A stretch of DNA of 64,000 nt from Jannaschia sp. CCS1 (GTDB taxonomy: Bacteria; Pseudomonadota; Alphaproteobacteria; Rhodobacterales; Rhodobacteraceae). Of the stretch, positions 34,772 to 44,440 are shown one piece after another. How positions within the stretch are numbered: the first letter of the stretch is position 1; each line of letters starts with the position of its first letter. Under the pieces are notes generated by a model. That model had not been told where the DNA came from. It searched no databases and worked only from the letters and a program-made list of their open reading frames with translations. The translations under genes were made by a program, and so were the position numbers. The DNA is taken from NCBI RefSeq assembly GCF_000013565.1, contig NC_007802.1, forward strand, positions 2,790,001 to 2,854,000. Reading direction: 5' to 3'.

Positions 34772-35782
34772 TTATCCAAGGGCCTCCAACCCGGCCTCCG
34801 CGTACAGTGGAACGAATGCGCCCAACCTTAGGCCACGCTCCGGATCAGATGCATTTCCATCAATAGCGCGCTTTTTCACACCCTGCAGGATCGCGGCCAT
34901 TCGGAAGAAGCAAAACCCCACATAAAAACCAAAATTGTCGATTTGCCCGATCCCCATTCGCTCACAATAAGCGGCAACAAAGTCGTCATCACTTGGCAAT
35001 CCCTCGATCCCGCGGTCGACGCCGCGAAGTCCCCGCCCTTGTTCGCCGGGGGGCATTTGCCACTGCATTATAACGCCCGCGATGTCGGCAAAGGGATGAC
35101 CGAGGGTCGAAAGCTCCCAATCCAGCACCGCTTTTATCTCCGCTGCGTCCGGCGCGAACATCAAATTGTCGATCCGGTAATCGCCATGGACTAGGCTGAC
35201 CAACCCATCGTCCTTTGGGCAGGTCCGATCCAGAATGACCATCAGCTGATCCATGGCGCTGATCTCACCTGTCGCACTGGCGTGATATTGCGACGTCCAG
35301 CGATCTATCTGACGCCTGTAATAATTGCCTGTCGGGCCGTAATCCGACAGGCCGACGGCCTCCAGATCGACACTGTGGATATCTGCGAGGACGCGACCCA
35401 TCTCATTGAAATATATATTCTTTCTATCCCTTGAGATGTCAGGCAAACGTGGATCGTCGACGCATCGCCCCTCAACATGCTCCATCACGTAAAAGGCCGA
35501 TCCGATGACCGCCTCGTCCTCACAAAAGGCCACCATCCGCGCCACGGGCACCCTGGTTCCCTCAAGCGCCTTTTGCACCCGAAACTCCCGATCCACCGCA
35601 TGGGCCGATTTCAGGAGAAGACCCGGCGGTTTGCGGCGTAGCACAAGTTGGTTGCCCCCAACATCCAGCAGGTAGGTCGGGTTGGATTGCCCATTCGCGA
35701 ATTTACGTGCGGTTACCGTGCCTTGCAGACCGACATTCACCTCCAGCCAGCGCTCAATGCGCGCAAGCTCCATGTCCGTCAT
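34772..35782 (-). CDS. Aminoglycoside-phosphotransferase-like kinase (ACAD-associated)
   Basis: A 336-residue protein-kinase-like phosphotransferase. N-lobe: QSNPTYLLDVGGNQLVLRRK with the ATP-binding Lys; catalytic loop SLVHGDYRIDNLMF; metal-binding Asp in AVLDWELSTLGHPFAD. This APH group is commonly encoded beside acyl-CoA dehydrogenases, like the kinase domain of ACAD10/ACAD11 that phosphorylates 4-hydroxyacyl-CoAs in human enzymes. Here it overlaps the acyl-CoA dehydrogenase gene by four bases (ATGA), which supports a shared role in hydroxy-fatty-acid catabolism (inference). Confidence 0.9.
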   Translation of the reverse strand: MTDMELARIERWLEVNVGLQGTVTARKFANGQSNPTYLLDVGGNQLVLRRKPPGLLLKSAHAVDREFRVQKALEGTRVPVARMVAFCEDEAVIGSAFYVMEHVEGRCVDDPRLPDISRDRKNIYFNEMGRVLADIHSVDLEAVGLSDYGPTGNYYRRQIDRWTSQYHASATGEISAMDQLMVILDRTCPKDDGLVSLVHGDYRIDNLMFAPDAAEIKAVLDWELSTLGHPFADIAGVIMQWQMPPGEQGRGLRGVDRGIEGLPSDDDFVAAYCERMGIGQIDNFGFYVGFCFFRMAAILQGVKKRAIDGNASDPERGLRLGAFVPLYAEAGLEALG

Positions 35783-37014
35783 TGGGAGGTATTGGTATGT
35801 TTGCGCAGCTCGGCACGGGCGACCTGCCTGCGATGGACAGCGTCCGGACCATCCGCAAGGCGCAAAGTCCTCAGATCCGCCCAGATGCGAGACAGAGGCG
35901 TATCCTGGCTCAGCCCGGTCGCTCCGTGCATTTGCATCGCTTCATCAACCACTTGCAAGGCCATCAACGGTGCCTGCACCTTGACCTTTGAGATCCACGG
36001 TTGTGCGGCGCGGACGCCCGCATGATCCATCATCCACGCCGCCTTCAGGCACAGGAGCCGCGTCATCTCGATGTCGATGCGCGCATTGGCGATGATGTCG
36101 TAATTCGCCCCCAATTCGACCAGCGGCTTGCCAAATGCTTCGCGCGTCAGCCCTCTTTTTACCATCAGTTCAAGGGCATACTCGGCTCGCCCGATGGCCC
36201 GCATGCAGTGGTGAATGCGCCCCGGGCCGAGCCGTCCCTGCGCCACTTCAAAGCCGCGCCCTTCTCCCAGCACCATCGCATCTATCGGCACGCGAACGTC
36301 GGTGAAACGGATATGCATGTGCCCGTGGGGCGCATCGTCTTGGCCAAACACCTGCATTGGACGCAGGGTCTCGATCCCAGCGGCATCGGAGGGGATCAGC
36401 AGCATCGAATGCCGCGCGTGTTTCGCCGCGCCGGGATCGGTGCAAACCATCACGATATAGAGCGCACACCGCGGATCCCCGGCACCCGTTGCCCAATATT
36501 TCTCGCCGTTTAGGACGTAGTCTTCACCCTGTCGTTCGCATTTTAATGAAATTTGAGTTGCATCTGACGATGCGACGGACGGCTCTGTCATCAGGTATGC
36601 AGATCGGCTCACTCCGGCCATCAGATCCGGCAACCATCGCGTCCGTTGCGCCTCCGATCCATACCGCTCCAACACTTCCATGTTGCCGGTGTCTGGCGCG
36701 TTGCAGTTGAATATCTCAGGCGCGATCGATACCGCGCCCATCTCCTCGGCCAGATAGGCGTATTCGACGGTCGACAGCCCGTAGCCGTCCTGCGAATCCG
36801 TCAGCCAGAAATTCCAGAGCCCTTGTCCTTTCGCCTTATCTTTCAACGTCTTGAGGATCTCTATCTGGCGGTCCGTCATGGCGAAGCGATCGCCTGAAGG
36901 GTGCTGGCCGACCTCCGCGTGGTATTCCATATCAAGTGGCGCAATGTCGTCGCGCACCATGCGCCGGACCGCCTCCACCAGCGGCTTCACCCTGTCGGAG
37001 ACGCCCAGATCCAT
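35779..37014 (-). CDS. Acyl-CoA dehydrogenase (ACAD10/11-like)
   Basis: A 411-residue FAD acyl-CoA dehydrogenase. Motifs: YLMTEPSVASSDATQISLKC, YVLNGEKYWATGAGDPRC, RFTDVRVPIDAMVLGEGRGF, QGRLGPGRIHHCMRAIGRAE and ATGLSQDTPLSRIWADLRTLR. The segment LAEEMGAVSIAPEIFNCNAPD is typical of the ACAD10/11-like group, consistent with the coupled kinase gene. Begins inside the stop of the nitronate monooxygenase gene (TAATG), so the three genes form one operon. Confidence 0.93.
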   Translation of the reverse strand: MDLGVSDRVKPLVEAVRRMVRDDIAPLDMEYHAEVGQHPSGDRFAMTDRQIEILKTLKDKAKGQGLWNFWLTDSQDGYGLSTVEYAYLAEEMGAVSIAPEIFNCNAPDTGNMEVLERYGSEAQRTRWLPDLMAGVSRSAYLMTEPSVASSDATQISLKCERQGEDYVLNGEKYWATGAGDPRCALYIVMVCTDPGAAKHARHSMLLIPSDAAGIETLRPMQVFGQDDAPHGHMHIRFTDVRVPIDAMVLGEGRGFEVAQGRLGPGRIHHCMRAIGRAEYALELMVKRGLTREAFGKPLVELGANYDIIANARIDIEMTRLLCLKAAWMMDHAGVRAAQPWISKVKVQAPLMALQVVDEAMQMHGATGLSQDTPLSRIWADLRTLRLADGPDAVHRRQVARAELRKHTNTSQ

Positions 37015-37991
37015 TACAACAACCCCTCCCGGGCCGCCGCGTATTCTGCGGCAATCCGATCCACCAGCGCCGCCGCAGGGCCCACTGATTTCACCGCTCC
37101 GATCCCTTGGCCCGCACCCCAGACCTGGCTCCAGGCTTTGGGCTTCGATGCTTCCTGCGCAAAGCTCATGGACTTCGCATCCGCCGTTTCCAACGCGTCC
37201 GGGTCCAGTCCTGCTGCGCTGATTGATGGCTTTAAGTAATTCCCCGAAACACCTGTAAACAAAGAAGATGTCACAATATCTTCCGCCCCGGAATCAGCTA
37301 TCATCTGTTTGTAAGCCGGTGCCGCGTTGGCTTCATCTGTGGCAATAAACGGAGAGCCAATATAGGCCAGATCAGCCCCCATTGCCTGCGTGGCGAGCAC
37401 CGCGCCACCCGTTGCAATCGACCCACTCAGCAGCAACGGCCCGTCGAACCATTCGCGGATTTCCTGCACCAGCGCGAAGGGCGATTGCGGGCCAGCGTGC
37501 CCGCCGGCACCGGCTGCAACCGCGATCAGCCCGTCCGCGCCCTTGGAAATCGCCTTTTTCGCAAACGTGTTATTAATGATATCGTGCAACGCTATGCCGC
37601 CACAGGAATGGGCAGCGTCGTTCACTTCCGTCCGCGCGCCAAGCGACGTGATCCAGATCGGCACGTTCCAGCGGGCACAGATCTCCAGATCCCGTTCCAG
37701 GCGGGCATTTGACCGATGAACGATTTGGTTCACCGCGTAAGGCGCCGCCGGTGTATCGGGGTTGGCCTGGTTCCACGCGTCCAACGCCTCGGTGATTTGC
37801 TTCAACCACGCCTCCAACGCGACCGGATCACCGTCCTTCTCGCGCGCGTTCAGGGCCGGAAAAGATCCGACAATCCCCGCGCAGCACTGGGCGATGACCA
37901 GGTCCGGGTTGGACACGATAAAGAGGGGGCTCCCAACAACAGGCAGCCTCAAGCCTTTAAAAACGCTTGGTAATTCTCGATTTTCTGGCAT
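37014..37991 (-). CDS. Nitronate monooxygenase family (2-nitropropane dioxygenase-like)
   Basis: A 325-residue FMN TIM-barrel protein. Motifs: [95 protein letters not shown] and [13 protein letters not shown]. The family oxidises alkyl nitronates, though many members are uncharacterised. GGGAGAG five bases before the ATG at 37991 sets the start; the frame is open to 38123. First gene of the minus-strand operon, divergent from gcdH. Confidence 0.9.
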   Translation of the reverse strand: MPENRELPSVFKGLRLPVVGSPLFIVSNPDLVIAQCCAGIVGSFPALNAREKDGDPVALEAWLKQITEALDAWNQANPDTPAAPYAVNQIVHRSNARLERDLEICARWNVPIWITSLGARTEVNDAAHSCGGIALHDIINNTFAKKAISKGADGLIAVAAGAGGHAGPQSPFALVQEIREWFDGPLLLSGSIATGGAVLATQAMGADLAYIGSPFIATDEANAAPAYKQMIADSGAEDIVTSSLFTGVSGNYLKPSISAAGLDPDALETADAKSMSFAQEASKPKAWSQVWGAGQGIGAVKSVGPAAALVDRIAAEYAAAREGLL

Positions 37992-38121
37992 TGATCTCTC
38001 CCTTGGCCCCGACGCTAACGCGGCCGCCCGGCCTCGGCAAGACGAACGCACCGTCACGCATGTGGCCCCGCGCCTTGCCAAGCGCCCACTGACAGTCAAA
38101 TATATGCAAAAGGAGATTTCC

Positions 38122-39336
38122 ATGCCCGACGGTCAGACACGCCACACCGGTCCTTCGCTTGCGCCTTTCGACTGGGCCGACCCTTTCCATCTGGCAGATC
38201 AGCTGTCTGACGAAGAACGTATGATCGCCGAAAGCGCGCGCGCCTACGCCCAAGACAAGCTGCTGCCCCGCGTCACGGACGCGTATCTGGAGGAGCATGT
38301 GACACCGGACGTCTTTGCCGAAATGGGCGAGATGGGATTGTTGGGAATTACCATTCCCGAACATCTGGGCGGTCTGGGGGCGGGCTACGTCAGCTATGGA
38401 CTCGTCGCGCGCGAGGTGGAGCGGGTGGACAGCGGATATCGCTCCATGATGTCCGTGCAATCGTCCTTGGTGATGTATCCGATCAATGCCTATGGTTCTG
38501 ATGAGCAAAGACAAAAATATCTGCCCGGCCTGGCGGCAGGCACAAAGATCGGCTGCTTCGGACTGACCGAGCCTGACGCAGGATCCGACCCGGCGGGCAT
38601 GAAGACCACGGCCAAAAAGACTGAGGGCGGCTATGTGATCAACGGCGCGAAGATGTGGATTTCCAACGCGCCCATTGCTGATGTGTTCGTCATCTGGGCC
38701 AAATCCGATGCCCATGGCGGCAAGATCCGGGGCTTTGTGCTGGAAAAGGGCATGAAAGGCCTCTCTGCGCCCAAAATCGGCGGCAAACTCAGCCTGCGCG
38801 CCTCGGTCACGGGCGAAATCGTGATGGACAATGTCGAGGTCGGCGAAGACGCGCTTCTACCCGGTGTCGAAGGCCTGAAAGGGCCGTTTGGCTGTTTGAA
38901 CCGCGCCCGCTTCGGCATCTCCTGGGGGGTGATGGGTGCGGCCGAGGATTGCTGGCACCGGGCCCGCGACTATGGTCTTGACCGCGTGCAATTCGGCCGG
39001 CCTTTGGCGCAGACGCAGCTCTTTCAGAAGAAGCTGGCGGACATGCAGACCGAGATCGCCCTCGGCCTCCAGGGCGCCCTGCGCGCGGGGCGGATGATGG
39101 AGGACGGGACCTGCGGGCCGGAGCTTATCTCTTTGATGAAGCGCAACAATTGCGGCAAAGCGCTGGAGATCGCCCGCCATGCGCGCGACATGCATGGCGG
39201 CAACGGGATCATGGCGGAATACCACGTCATGCGTCACGCCCAGAACCTGGAAACCGTCAACACCTACGAGGGCACGCATGATGTGCATGCCCTCATTCTG
39301 GGGCGCGCCCAGACCGGGCTGCAGGCCTTTTTCTGA
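38122..39336 (+). CDS. gcdH: Glutaryl-CoA dehydrogenase
   Basis: A 404-residue acyl-CoA dehydrogenase that converts glutaryl-CoA to crotonyl-CoA in lysine and tryptophan degradation. Motifs: [96 protein letters not shown] and the catalytic Glu in [24 protein letters not shown] holds the glutaryl-binding Arg. AAAAGGAG precedes the ATG at 38122; the frame is open upstream but overlaps the divergent gene. Confidence 0.95.
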   Translation: MPDGQTRHTGPSLAPFDWADPFHLADQLSDEERMIAESARAYAQDKLLPRVTDAYLEEHVTPDVFAEMGEMGLLGITIPEHLGGLGAGYVSYGLVAREVERVDSGYRSMMSVQSSLVMYPINAYGSDEQRQKYLPGLAAGTKIGCFGLTEPDAGSDPAGMKTTAKKTEGGYVINGAKMWISNAPIADVFVIWAKSDAHGGKIRGFVLEKGMKGLSAPKIGGKLSLRASVTGEIVMDNVEVGEDALLPGVEGLKGPFGCLNRARFGISWGVMGAAEDCWHRARDYGLDRVQFGRPLAQTQLFQKKLADMQTEIALGLQGALRAGRMMEDGTCGPELISLMKRNNCGKALEIARHARDMHGGNGIMAEYHVMRHAQNLETVNTYEGTHDVHALILGRAQTGLQAFF

Positions 39337-39340
39337 CGGG

Positions 39341-39619
39341 TCAGGAGGCCCTGGTCACCGGGAGCTCACCGCCATTCACCTCGTCCGGGCCAGCAGGCTC
39401 GGTCGCCGGGGCGGGCAGCGCCAACGCCTCGTCGGCGAATTGCTCGGGCGTCTCGGGCAGGATGTGACCCGTGGCGGGGTCAATGGTCACGCGCGGCTTA
39501 TGCGCCAGCGTATCTATCATGCCATTGATCTCCTCCACCAACCGCGCAAACCGCGCCCGGTCGGCCTCGATCACCACATCTGGCGTCGTCGTCTTGCCCC
39601 CAAAAAGAAATTTCAACAT
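39341..39619 (-). CDS. Small hypothetical protein
   Basis: A 92-residue acidic protein, starting MLKFLFGGKTTTPDVVI, followed by a helix (RARFARLVEEINGMIDTLAH) and a Pro/Ala-rich tail. No signal peptide, no recognised domain. AGGAT sits just before the ATG at 39619. Convergent with gcdH, four bases apart. Likely a real gene of narrow distribution. Confidence 0.55.
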   Translation of the reverse strand: MLKFLFGGKTTTPDVVIEADRARFARLVEEINGMIDTLAHKPRVTIDPATGHILPETPEQFADEALALPAPATEPAGPDEVNGGELPVTRAS

Positions 39620-39771
39620 CGGATATCCTGTCGGCTCGTTCCTATACGCTGTTCTATCTAGGCAATGCCGCAGCGCAGAAAAGGGCCCGCGCCCAATCTC
39701 GGCGACACACCGCCAACTGATCGCTTGGCAAGCCCCCGCCAAAGGGGCAAAACAGGGCAAACGGGGGCCAG

Positions 39772-40557
39772 ATGATGCGGATTGCGACGTTCAATATCAA
39801 CGGGGTGAAGGCGCGCATCGGCGCGCTCGGGGATTGGCTGGACGAGGCCAAGCCCGATGTCGCGCTGTTGCAGGAGATCAAATCCGTCGATGAAAATTTC
39901 CCGCGAGAGATGTTGGAAGACCGGGGATATACCGTGGAAACCCATGGCCAGAAGGGGTTTAATGGGGTCGCGATCCTGTCCAAACTGCCGCTGGAAGATG
40001 TCAGCCGTGGGCTGCCCGGTGATGACACGGATGAACAGGCCCGCTGGATTGAGGCGACGGTGATGGGCGACACGCAGGCGGTGCGGGTCTGCGGCCTCTA
40101 TCTGCCCAACGGCAACCCCACGCCGGGCCCGAAATACGATTACAAACTCGCCTGGATGGAGCGGATGCACCGCCACGCACAGGGCCTTCTCGCCAGCGAA
40201 ATGCCCGTCGTCATGGCCGGGGATTACAATATCATCCCGCAAGACGCCGATGCCGCCCGCCCCGAGGTCTGGCAGGACGACGCCCTCGCCCGCTCCGAAA
40301 GCCGCGCCGCCTTCCGCAGGCTCCTCGCGCTGGGGTTCACCGAGGCGTTTCGCGCCCGCAATCAGGCGCCCGGCATGTATTCCTTCTGGGATTATCAGGC
40401 CGGTGCGTGGAACAAGAATGACGGCATCCGCATCGACCACCACCTGCTGAGCCCAGAGGCCGCGGACCTCCTGCAGGAATGCTGGATTGAGAAGGACGTG
40501 CGCGGCCGCGACAAACCCTCTGACCACGTCCCCGTCTGGATCGACCTGGCCGCATAA
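39772..40557 (+). CDS. xthA: Exodeoxyribonuclease III
   Basis: A 261-residue AP endonuclease/3'-5' exonuclease. Motifs: RIATFNINGVKARIGAL, ALLQEIKSVDENFP (metal Glu), GLYLPNGNP, MAGDYNIIP (Asp/Asn), FWDYQAGAWNKNDGIRIDHH and PSDHVPVWIDL (catalytic His). Full length. The start is one of two adjacent ATG codons. It stands alone, divergent from the small hypothetical gene. Confidence 0.97.
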   Translation: MMRIATFNINGVKARIGALGDWLDEAKPDVALLQEIKSVDENFPREMLEDRGYTVETHGQKGFNGVAILSKLPLEDVSRGLPGDDTDEQARWIEATVMGDTQAVRVCGLYLPNGNPTPGPKYDYKLAWMERMHRHAQGLLASEMPVVMAGDYNIIPQDADAARPEVWQDDALARSESRAAFRRLLALGFTEAFRARNQAPGMYSFWDYQAGAWNKNDGIRIDHHLLSPEAADLLQECWIEKDVRGRDKPSDHVPVWIDLAA

Positions 40558-40638
40558 GACCTGCGGGACGGTGGGAGGGGCGAGGTCGACGTGTTTTGCA
40601 TCGCAAAATTCGTTGACCAGCGTCTCCCCGTCCCGCCC

Positions 40639-41520
40639 CTACAGCCCGTTCAGCGGCACCTTCAGGGACGGATTGCCCGCCTCATCCTTTGGGATATCGC
40701 CCGCCCGCATATTCACTTGCAGCGACGGGATGATCAGTTTCGGCATCGCCAGCGTCGCGTCGCGCCCCTCCCTCACCGCAATAAACGCCTCCCGGGTCTG
40801 CCCATCGGACAGGTGAATATTCCTGGCCCTCTGCTCGGCCACACTCGTCTCCCACGCAATCGCGCGGCCGCCGGGACCATAATCGTGGCAGATGAACAGC
40901 CGCATCTCGTCCGGCAGGGCCAGCACCTTCTGGATGCTGTCATACAGCTCTCCGGCATCGCCACCGGGGAAATCGCACCGGGCAGAGCCTCCGTCGGGCA
41001 TGAACAGCGTGTCGCCCACAAAGGCCGCGTCGCCCGCCACATGCACCATGCAGGCGGGCGTGTGACCGGGGGTGGCCATCGCAAAGCACGTCATCGCGCC
41101 AACCGCATATGTATCGCCATCCTCAAACAAGGCGTCGAATTGCGAGCCGTCGCGCTGAAACTCCGTTCCCTCGTTGAAGACCTTCCCGAACACCTCCTGC
41201 ACCTCGGTGATCTTGTGCCCGATGCCGATCCGGCCGCCCAATTCCTGTTGCAGATAAGGCGCGGCCGAGAGGTGGTCGGCGTGCACATGCGTTTCAATGA
41301 TCCAGGCCGCCTCCAGCGCGTTGTCCCGCACGAACCCAATGATCCTGTCCGCACTGTCATGGGTGATGCGCCCCGCCGCGTAGTCGATGTCCAGAACCGT
41401 ATCGATGATCGCACAGGCCGGCCCATTCGGCTCCTGCACCACGTAAGAGATCGTGTTGGTGGCCGCGTCAAAAAAGCCCGTCACACGGGGAGAGGTCGTC
41501 ATATCAACGGGATAGCTCAT
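40639..41520 (-). CDS. Persulfide dioxygenase-like metallo-beta-lactamase (Blh)
   Basis: A 293-residue metallo-beta-lactamase-fold hydrolase. Metal ligands: THVHADHLSAAPYLQQELG, PGHTPACMVHVAG and GDTLFMPDGGSARCDF. The family (Blh/ETHE1-related) contains persulfide dioxygenases that oxidise glutathione persulfide to sulfite. It is the last gene of an operon with two YeeE/YedE sulfur transporter genes, which supports a sulfur role. AGGAG lies six bases before the ATG at 41520, inside the end of the upstream gene. Confidence 0.88.
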   Translation of the reverse strand: MSYPVDMTTSPRVTGFFDAATNTISYVVQEPNGPACAIIDTVLDIDYAAGRITHDSADRIIGFVRDNALEAAWIIETHVHADHLSAAPYLQQELGGRIGIGHKITEVQEVFGKVFNEGTEFQRDGSQFDALFEDGDTYAVGAMTCFAMATPGHTPACMVHVAGDAAFVGDTLFMPDGGSARCDFPGGDAGELYDSIQKVLALPDEMRLFICHDYGPGGRAIAWETSVAEQRARNIHLSDGQTREAFIAVREGRDATLAMPKLIIPSLQVNMRAGDIPKDEAGNPSLKVPLNGL

Positions 41521-41529
41521 CACACGCTC

Positions 41530-41961
41530 CTAGGCTGCGGCCCGGCGACCCAGCGCGCGGGGCAAAAGATGCGCCGTCAGGATACCCGCAACAAGCGCAC
41601 CCGTGAAGACCCAGACCGACGCGTCGAACGCGCCCAGAACCGGTAGCGCGCCACCGGGGCAGAAGCCCGCAATGCCCCAGCCCACCCCAAAGGTCGCGGA
41701 CCCGGCAATCAGGCGGCGGTCGATCTGGCGACCCAACGGAAGCAAGAACCCGGACCCAAACAGCGGCCGACCGCGCCCGAAAACCAGCCGGTAGCCGGGC
41801 AGTGTCACTGCTAGGGCTCCACCCATGACGAATATCAGCGACGGGTCCCAGGTGCCTGCAACATCAAAAAAATTCACGACCTTGGCCGGGTTCCCCATGC
41901 CCGACACGACGATCCCCATGCCGAAGAGCGCACCGATCAGGAATATGTAGATCATCCGCAT
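41530..41961 (-). CDS. pmpB: YeeE/YedE sulfur transporter, second half (PmpB-like)
   Basis: A 143-residue membrane protein with four hydrophobic segments: MIYIFLIGALFGMGIVVSGM (includes GMGNPAKVV), a middle pair, and VGWGIAGFCPGGALPVLG bearing the cysteine motif of the thiosulfate-transporter YeeE family. Half-size members pair, with PmpA. The ATG at 41961 overlaps the pmpA stop by one base (TGATG). A long upstream-open frame to 42510 is antisense or overlapping, so rejected as start. Confidence 0.9.
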   Translation of the reverse strand: MRMIYIFLIGALFGMGIVVSGMGNPAKVVNFFDVAGTWDPSLIFVMGGALAVTLPGYRLVFGRGRPLFGSGFLLPLGRQIDRRLIAGSATFGVGWGIAGFCPGGALPVLGAFDASVWVFTGALVAGILTAHLLPRALGRRAAA

Positions 41962-42395
41962 CAGACCGCTCCGACCCCGTGGCGCACGACATAGACCGTC
42001 GCCGCGCAGGTCGCCATGAAGACGCCTGTCGCCACCACGGATCGGGGCGACAGGCGCGCGATGCCGCAAACGCCGTGGCCAGACGTACATCCGCCCCCGA
42101 ACGTCACACCAAGACCCACAAGAAAGCCGCCCACAATCAGCATCGGCGTGCTGACCGGCACCGTGACCTCGGGCCAATCCCCTGTGATCAAAAGGAAAAG
42201 CCCCGGCGCGGTCACCATCCCCCCAATCATCACCCAGCGCCACATCGCATCCGCGCGCGACGCGGGCAGCACCGCGCCCGCCAGAACGCCCGTCGCGCCC
42301 ATGATCCGCCCCGCAACCAGCATCAGCAGCACCGCCGCCGTCCCGATCATGGCGCCGCCCGCCAGCGATGCCCATGGCGTGAATGCCGTTTCCAT
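41961..42395 (-). CDS. pmpA: YeeE/YedE sulfur transporter, first half (PmpA-like)
   Basis: A 144-residue membrane protein with the family Cys motif GGGCTSGHGVCGIARLSPRS. It pairs with the downstream half-transporter; together they correspond to a full YeeE/YedE unit carrying a sulfur compound such as thiosulfate. First gene of pmpA-pmpB-blh. In related bacteria this operon often has a BigR/SqrR repressor gene, which is absent here. Confidence 0.9.
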   Translation of the reverse strand: METAFTPWASLAGGAMIGTAAVLLMLVAGRIMGATGVLAGAVLPASRADAMWRWVMIGGMVTAPGLFLLITGDWPEVTVPVSTPMLIVGGFLVGLGVTFGGGCTSGHGVCGIARLSPRSVVATGVFMATCAATVYVVRHGVGAV

Positions 42396-42444
42396 TGGCC
42401 TCTCCTCCTCGATTTCGCGTTTCGTTTAAACAGCTTACGCGCGG

Positions 42445-42465
42445 TGTCCAAGCCCTGTCTGGACA
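42445..42465. promoter_or_regulatory. Inverted repeat between pmpA and dppA-like gene
   Basis: TGTCCA (42445-42450) and TGGACA (42460-42465), a perfect 6-bp inverted repeat with a 9-base spacer, in the divergent 145-bp gap. It could be an operator for either gene. It does not match the ATTC/GAAT BigR type site. Confidence 0.35.
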
Positions 42466-42540
42466 TCTCCCCCGCCGCGCCAATACTCTGCCCCACGGCA
42501 ACGTCCGCACCCCGACACGGGGACCAACCGGGAGACTACA

Positions 42541-44130
42541 ATGACCAACCGACTATTCGCGATCACCGCGACCCTTCTGGCCACCACGGCCATCACCGCC
42601 ACATCGCTATCGGCCGAGACGCTGCGATGGGCGCGCGCCGCCGAGGCGCTGACGCTGGATCCGCATTCCCAGAACGAAGGGCCGACCACGACCCTCATGC
42701 ACCAGATCTACGACCCCCTCATCGTGCGCAACATGGCCGGTGAGATGGAACCCTCGCTCGCCACCGAATGGGCCCCGTCCGAGGACAACCCCAACGTCTG
42801 GGTCTTCCAGATCCGCGAAGGCGTGACCTTCCATGGCGGCGAAAGCTTTGACGCCTCCGACGTCGTCTTCTCGCTCAACCGCGCGATGCAGGAGGCCTCG
42901 AACTTCAAGGAATTGCTGTCCGGCGTCGTTGAGGTCCGCGCCACGGGTGATTTCACCGTCGAGATTGAAACCGAAGGCCCCAACCCGCTGCTGGCCAACA
43001 ACCTGACCAACATCATGATCATGGATGAGGGTTGGACCGTCGAAAACGGCGCTGAAAACGTGCAGGATTATGCCGCAGGCGAAGACACGTTCGCCGCGCG
43101 CAACGTCAACGGCACCGGCGCATTCGTGCTGCAAAGCCGGGAGGCTGACGTGCAGACCGTGCTGACCCAGAACCCCGATTACTGGGGCATCGGTCAGTTC
43201 CCGATGGATGTGACCGAGATCATCTTCACCCCGATCCAGAACCCCGCCACGCGCCTCGCGGCCTTCCTGGGCGGCGAAGTCGACTTCATCCAGGACGTGC
43301 CTGTGCAGGATCTGGAGCGGGTCGAGGCCGCCGACGGCATCGGTCTGGGCACCGGACCGCAGAACCGCAACATCTTCTTCGGCCTCAATGTCGGCGCCGA
43401 TGATCTGGAGCGCGACAACGTGGACGGGGAAAACCCGCTGGCCAATCCCATGGTCCGGGCCGCGATGAACCTCGCCATCAACCGCGAGGCGATCCAGCAG
43501 GTCGTCATGCGGGGCCAGTCCGATCCCACCGGCGCAATGCTGCCTCCGCCCGTCAACGGCTGGACCGAGGATCTGGAAGCCTACCCAGCCTATGACGTGG
43601 CCGCAGCCCAGGCGCTGATGGATGAGGCAGGCTATGGCGACGGCTTCTCGATCCAGCTCGATTGCCCCAATGACCGCTACGTCAACGACGAATCGATCTG
43701 CCAGGCGGCCGTGGGCATGTTCGCCCAGATCGGCATCACGGTGAACCTGTCCGCCCTGCCCCGCGCCCAGCATTTCCCGCTGATCGCCAATGGCGAAACG
43801 GACCTGTACATGCTGGGGTGGGGCGTGCCGACATATGATTCCGAGTATGTCTTCAACTTCCTCTACCACACCCGCAACGAAGGCCGTGGAAGCTGGAACG
43901 GCACCGGCTTCTCCAACGCCGCGATGGACGACATGATCGTGTCCCTGTCGTCGGAGACGGATCTTGAGGCCCGCGATCAGATCATCGCCGATCTCTGGAC
44001 CATGGCCACCGCCGAGCAGATCTACCTGCCCATCCACCACCAGGTCCTCAACTGGGGCATCTCCGATGCCTGGAGCACGCTGGTGGACGCCGACGATCAG
44101 GTGAAGTTCAAGTATTTTGAACTGAACTGA
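42541..44130 (+). CDS. Peptide/opine-type ABC transporter substrate-binding protein
   Basis: A 529-residue periplasmic binding protein (SBP family 5, DppA/OppA type). A signal peptide ends about SLSAE. Motifs: WARAAEALTLDPHSQNEG, LVDYLPYDP-like NPDYWGIGQFPM, FTPIQNPATRLAAFLGGEVD, VRAAMNLAINREAI and YMLGWGVPTYDSEYVFNF. Cargo unknown. No permease follows, so it is an orphan SBP, paralogous to the one at 46605. A GGGAG site precedes the ATG. Confidence 0.93.
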   Translation: MTNRLFAITATLLATTAITATSLSAETLRWARAAEALTLDPHSQNEGPTTTLMHQIYDPLIVRNMAGEMEPSLATEWAPSEDNPNVWVFQIREGVTFHGGESFDASDVVFSLNRAMQEASNFKELLSGVVEVRATGDFTVEIETEGPNPLLANNLTNIMIMDEGWTVENGAENVQDYAAGEDTFAARNVNGTGAFVLQSREADVQTVLTQNPDYWGIGQFPMDVTEIIFTPIQNPATRLAAFLGGEVDFIQDVPVQDLERVEAADGIGLGTGPQNRNIFFGLNVGADDLERDNVDGENPLANPMVRAAMNLAINREAIQQVVMRGQSDPTGAMLPPPVNGWTEDLEAYPAYDVAAAQALMDEAGYGDGFSIQLDCPNDRYVNDESICQAAVGMFAQIGITVNLSALPRAQHFPLIANGETDLYMLGWGVPTYDSEYVFNFLYHTRNEGRGSWNGTGFSNAAMDDMIVSLSSETDLEARDQIIADLWTMATAEQIYLPIHHQVLNWGISDAWSTLVDADDQVKFKYFELN

Positions 44131-44440
44131 CGCCTCAGAACGCAGGCGCGTCACAGCCGTCAAGGCCTGCATGCCCGGGGGACATCTCCCGGGCATGTTG
44201 CGGTCTGATGTCCTGCAAAGACAGGGGCAATTGGCCGATATCCCCTTGAAATCACAACAGAACGCCACGTAAGTCAATTCACCGGTTGAATACCGGAGCG
44301 TCTTGGCGCACCGTGCGGCCACAGCCTCAGGCCTGCATTCGCGCATTTATTGCCAACATTTATTGTCCCCAAGGCCGGGCGCTGTGATCTTCCCCAATTT
44401 TGTCAGGGGAAGACCTATTTTGACATCGAAAGGAATGCTC
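44131..44440. other. 310-bp gap: 3' hairpin and leader
   Basis: Holds a perfect 11-bp hairpin (44171-44181 with 44186-44196, one wobble) after the SBP stop, typical of 3' stabilising stems on SBP mRNAs and lacking a T tract, then the AT-richer upstream region of the LCCL gene. No open reading frame of note. Confidence 0.6.

Noticed and set aside
41962-42510. Long frame upstream of pmpB
   Set aside because: It overlaps pmpA in another frame; the ATG at 41961 with the TGATG overlap is the credible start.
42607-44346. 579-codon open frame opposite the first SBP gene
   Set aside because: Antisense to a well-conserved substrate-binding protein; no family recognised, typical high-GC shadow.
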